In this document: piece after piece, positions 63,204 to 64,000 of the stretch | Layout: every line of letters starts with the position of its first letter | Position numbering within the stretch: the stretch's first letter is position 1 | DNA from: Leclercia adecarboxylata | GTDB taxonomy: Bacteria; Pseudomonadota; Gammaproteobacteria; Enterobacterales; Enterobacteriaceae | Length of the DNA: 64,000 nt | Reading direction: 5' to 3' | NCBI RefSeq assembly: GCF_006171285.1 | Contig: NZ_CP040889.1 | Location: 1,922,001-1,986,000, forward strand | Position numbers and translations under genes: made by a program | Notes under the pieces: generated by a model | The model's database searches: none | Seen by the model: the letters and a program-made list of their open reading frames with translations, nothing else | What the model was told of the DNA's origin: nothing

Positions 63204-64000
63204 TATCCAGATGAAAGACGTTACTGATAGTCGCGAGGACAGAAGCGAGAAACAATTATTCCGTCAGCTTTTTATTCGTCAGTTCCCGCTGCTGGGAACC
63301 ATGAATTTTACCCGTATGGAAGGGTTAAGCTACGGCTGGGCGCTGGCACCGATGTTGAAAAAAATCTATGCCAACGATCCCCATCGCTATCTTGAGGCGC
63401 TTAAACGCAACAGCCAGTTTTTCAATACCAACCAGCATCTGGCGCCGTTTATTATGGGCCTGACGCTGTCGATGGAAAAAGAGAACGCGGCTAATCCCAA
63501 CTTTGATACCTCCAGTATTAACGGGATCAAAGTGGCGCTGATGGGTCCTTTTGCCGGTGTGGGCGACTCCTTCTTCTATGGTGTGCTGCGTATTATTGCC
63601 ACCGGCATTGCAATCGGCCTGGCATCTCAGGGGAATCCGCTGGGTCCCTTACTGTTCCTGTTGCTTTATAACATTCCAAGCTATCTGCTGCGTTATTACG
63701 GCGGCGTAATGGGTTATCGTCTCGGCTCAAAATATATTGCCGAAGCGACGCAGTCGGGATTATTAAGTTGCATTACCAAAGCCTCATCGATAATGGGATT
63801 AATGATGGTGGGCGCAATGAGCGCCAGCATGGTGAAGTTCACCACCACCTTTCAGACCACCATTGCCGGGCAGCCTTTTGTCTTACAGGATATTCTCGAT
63901 AAAATTTGTGTAGGCTTAATACCGCTGATATTGGTTCTGGGATGCCTGAAACTTCTCAATAAGAAAGTCAGCCCAAATAAAGTGCTACTGCTGTTAATCG
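63196..64000 (+). CDS. Mannose-class PTS enzyme IID (partial at right edge)
   Basis: Starts MTDIQMKDVTDSRED and stays open to the window end (268 codons seen; family about 270-305). FRQLFIRQFPLLGTMNFTRMEGL, APFIMGLTLSMEKEN and GPFAGVGDSFFYGVLR are typical IID segments. No stop codon in the window, so the 3' end and anything beyond cannot be described. Confidence 0.92.
   Translation, partial: MTDIQMKDVTDSREDRSEKQLFRQLFIRQFPLLGTMNFTRMEGLSYGWALAPMLKKIYANDPHRYLEALKRNSQFFNTNQHLAPFIMGLTLSMEKENAANPNFDTSSINGIKVALMGPFAGVGDSFFYGVLRIIATGIAIGLASQGNPLGPLLFLLLYNIPSYLLRYYGGVMGYRLGSKYIAEATQSGLLSCITKASSIMGLMMVGAMSASMVKFTTTFQTTIAGQPFVLQDILDKICVGLIPLILVLGCLKLLNKKVSPNKVLLLLI

Overview
This window is chromosomal DNA of a gammaproteobacterium of the family Enterobacteriaceae. 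Gene order (ppc ... gldA, katG, metF, metL, metB, metJ, rpmE, priA, cytR, ftsN, hslVU, menA, rraA, zapB, glpFKX, fpr, yiiR, yiiQ, tpiA, cdh, sbp, pfkA, fieF, cpxP, cpxRA, yiiM, sodA, rhaRS, rhaBAD) follows the E. coli K-12 segment around ppc to rhaBAD. Insertions and losses, high GC and a raffinose/melibiose cluster point to the Enterobacter / Leclercia / Lelliottia group rather than Escherichia; the genus is an inference.

Positions 1-13.5 kb: ppc (anaplerotic PEP carboxylase), an AraC-type regulator, fsaB and gldA (C3/C6 aldol and glycerol metabolism), katG (peroxide defence) and the methionine genes metF, metBL and metJ with clear MetJ operators. The E. coli eptC-frw-pfl-ptsA block is missing between ppc and fsaB. 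13-38 kb: a conserved core with rpmE, priA, cytR, ftsN, the HslUV protease, menA, rraA, zapB, the glycerol operon glpFK-X, fpr, tpiA, cdh, sbp, pfkA, the metal exporter fieF, the Cpx envelope-stress system (with the CpxQ sRNA in the cpxP 3' end), yiiM and sodA. A DASS-type anion transporter gene is inserted between tpiA and cdh.

38.7-50.7 kb: an enlarged L-rhamnose locus. rhaR and rhaS diverge from rhaBAD. The H+ symporter gene rhaT is absent from its usual place beside sodA; instead a four-gene ABC transporter, a lactaldehyde reductase-like alcohol dehydrogenase (with an apparent 17-residue internal deletion) and the mutarotase rhaM follow rhaD. Together they cover uptake, anomer interconversion, isomerisation, phosphorylation, aldol cleavage and lactaldehyde reduction.

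50.7-57.1 kb: accessory sugar and export genes: a raf-like cluster (LacI-type regulator, GH36 alpha-galactosidase, LacY-family permease) with two strong LacI-type operators, then an XRE-cupin regulator divergent from an AzlC/AzlD branched-chain amino-acid exporter pair, and a small DUF1471 periplasmic protein.

57.4-64 kb: the most unusual locus: a LevR-type sigma-54 activator (HTH, AAA+ with GAFTGA, PRD and PTS-like domains) followed by a mannose-class PTS (IIA, IIB, IIC, IID) with a GH88 unsaturated glucuronyl hydrolase in the same operon. The operon promoter shows a textbook sigma-54 layout: repeated 9-bp boxes, an exact IHF consensus and an exact -24/-12 element. It probably imports and hydrolyses unsaturated uronyl disaccharides. 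The IID gene runs off the right edge. Two families of short intergenic palindromes (REP-like and a CCCTCTCCCC type) are scattered throughout. No tRNA, rRNA, CRISPR, insertion sequence or prophage was seen.
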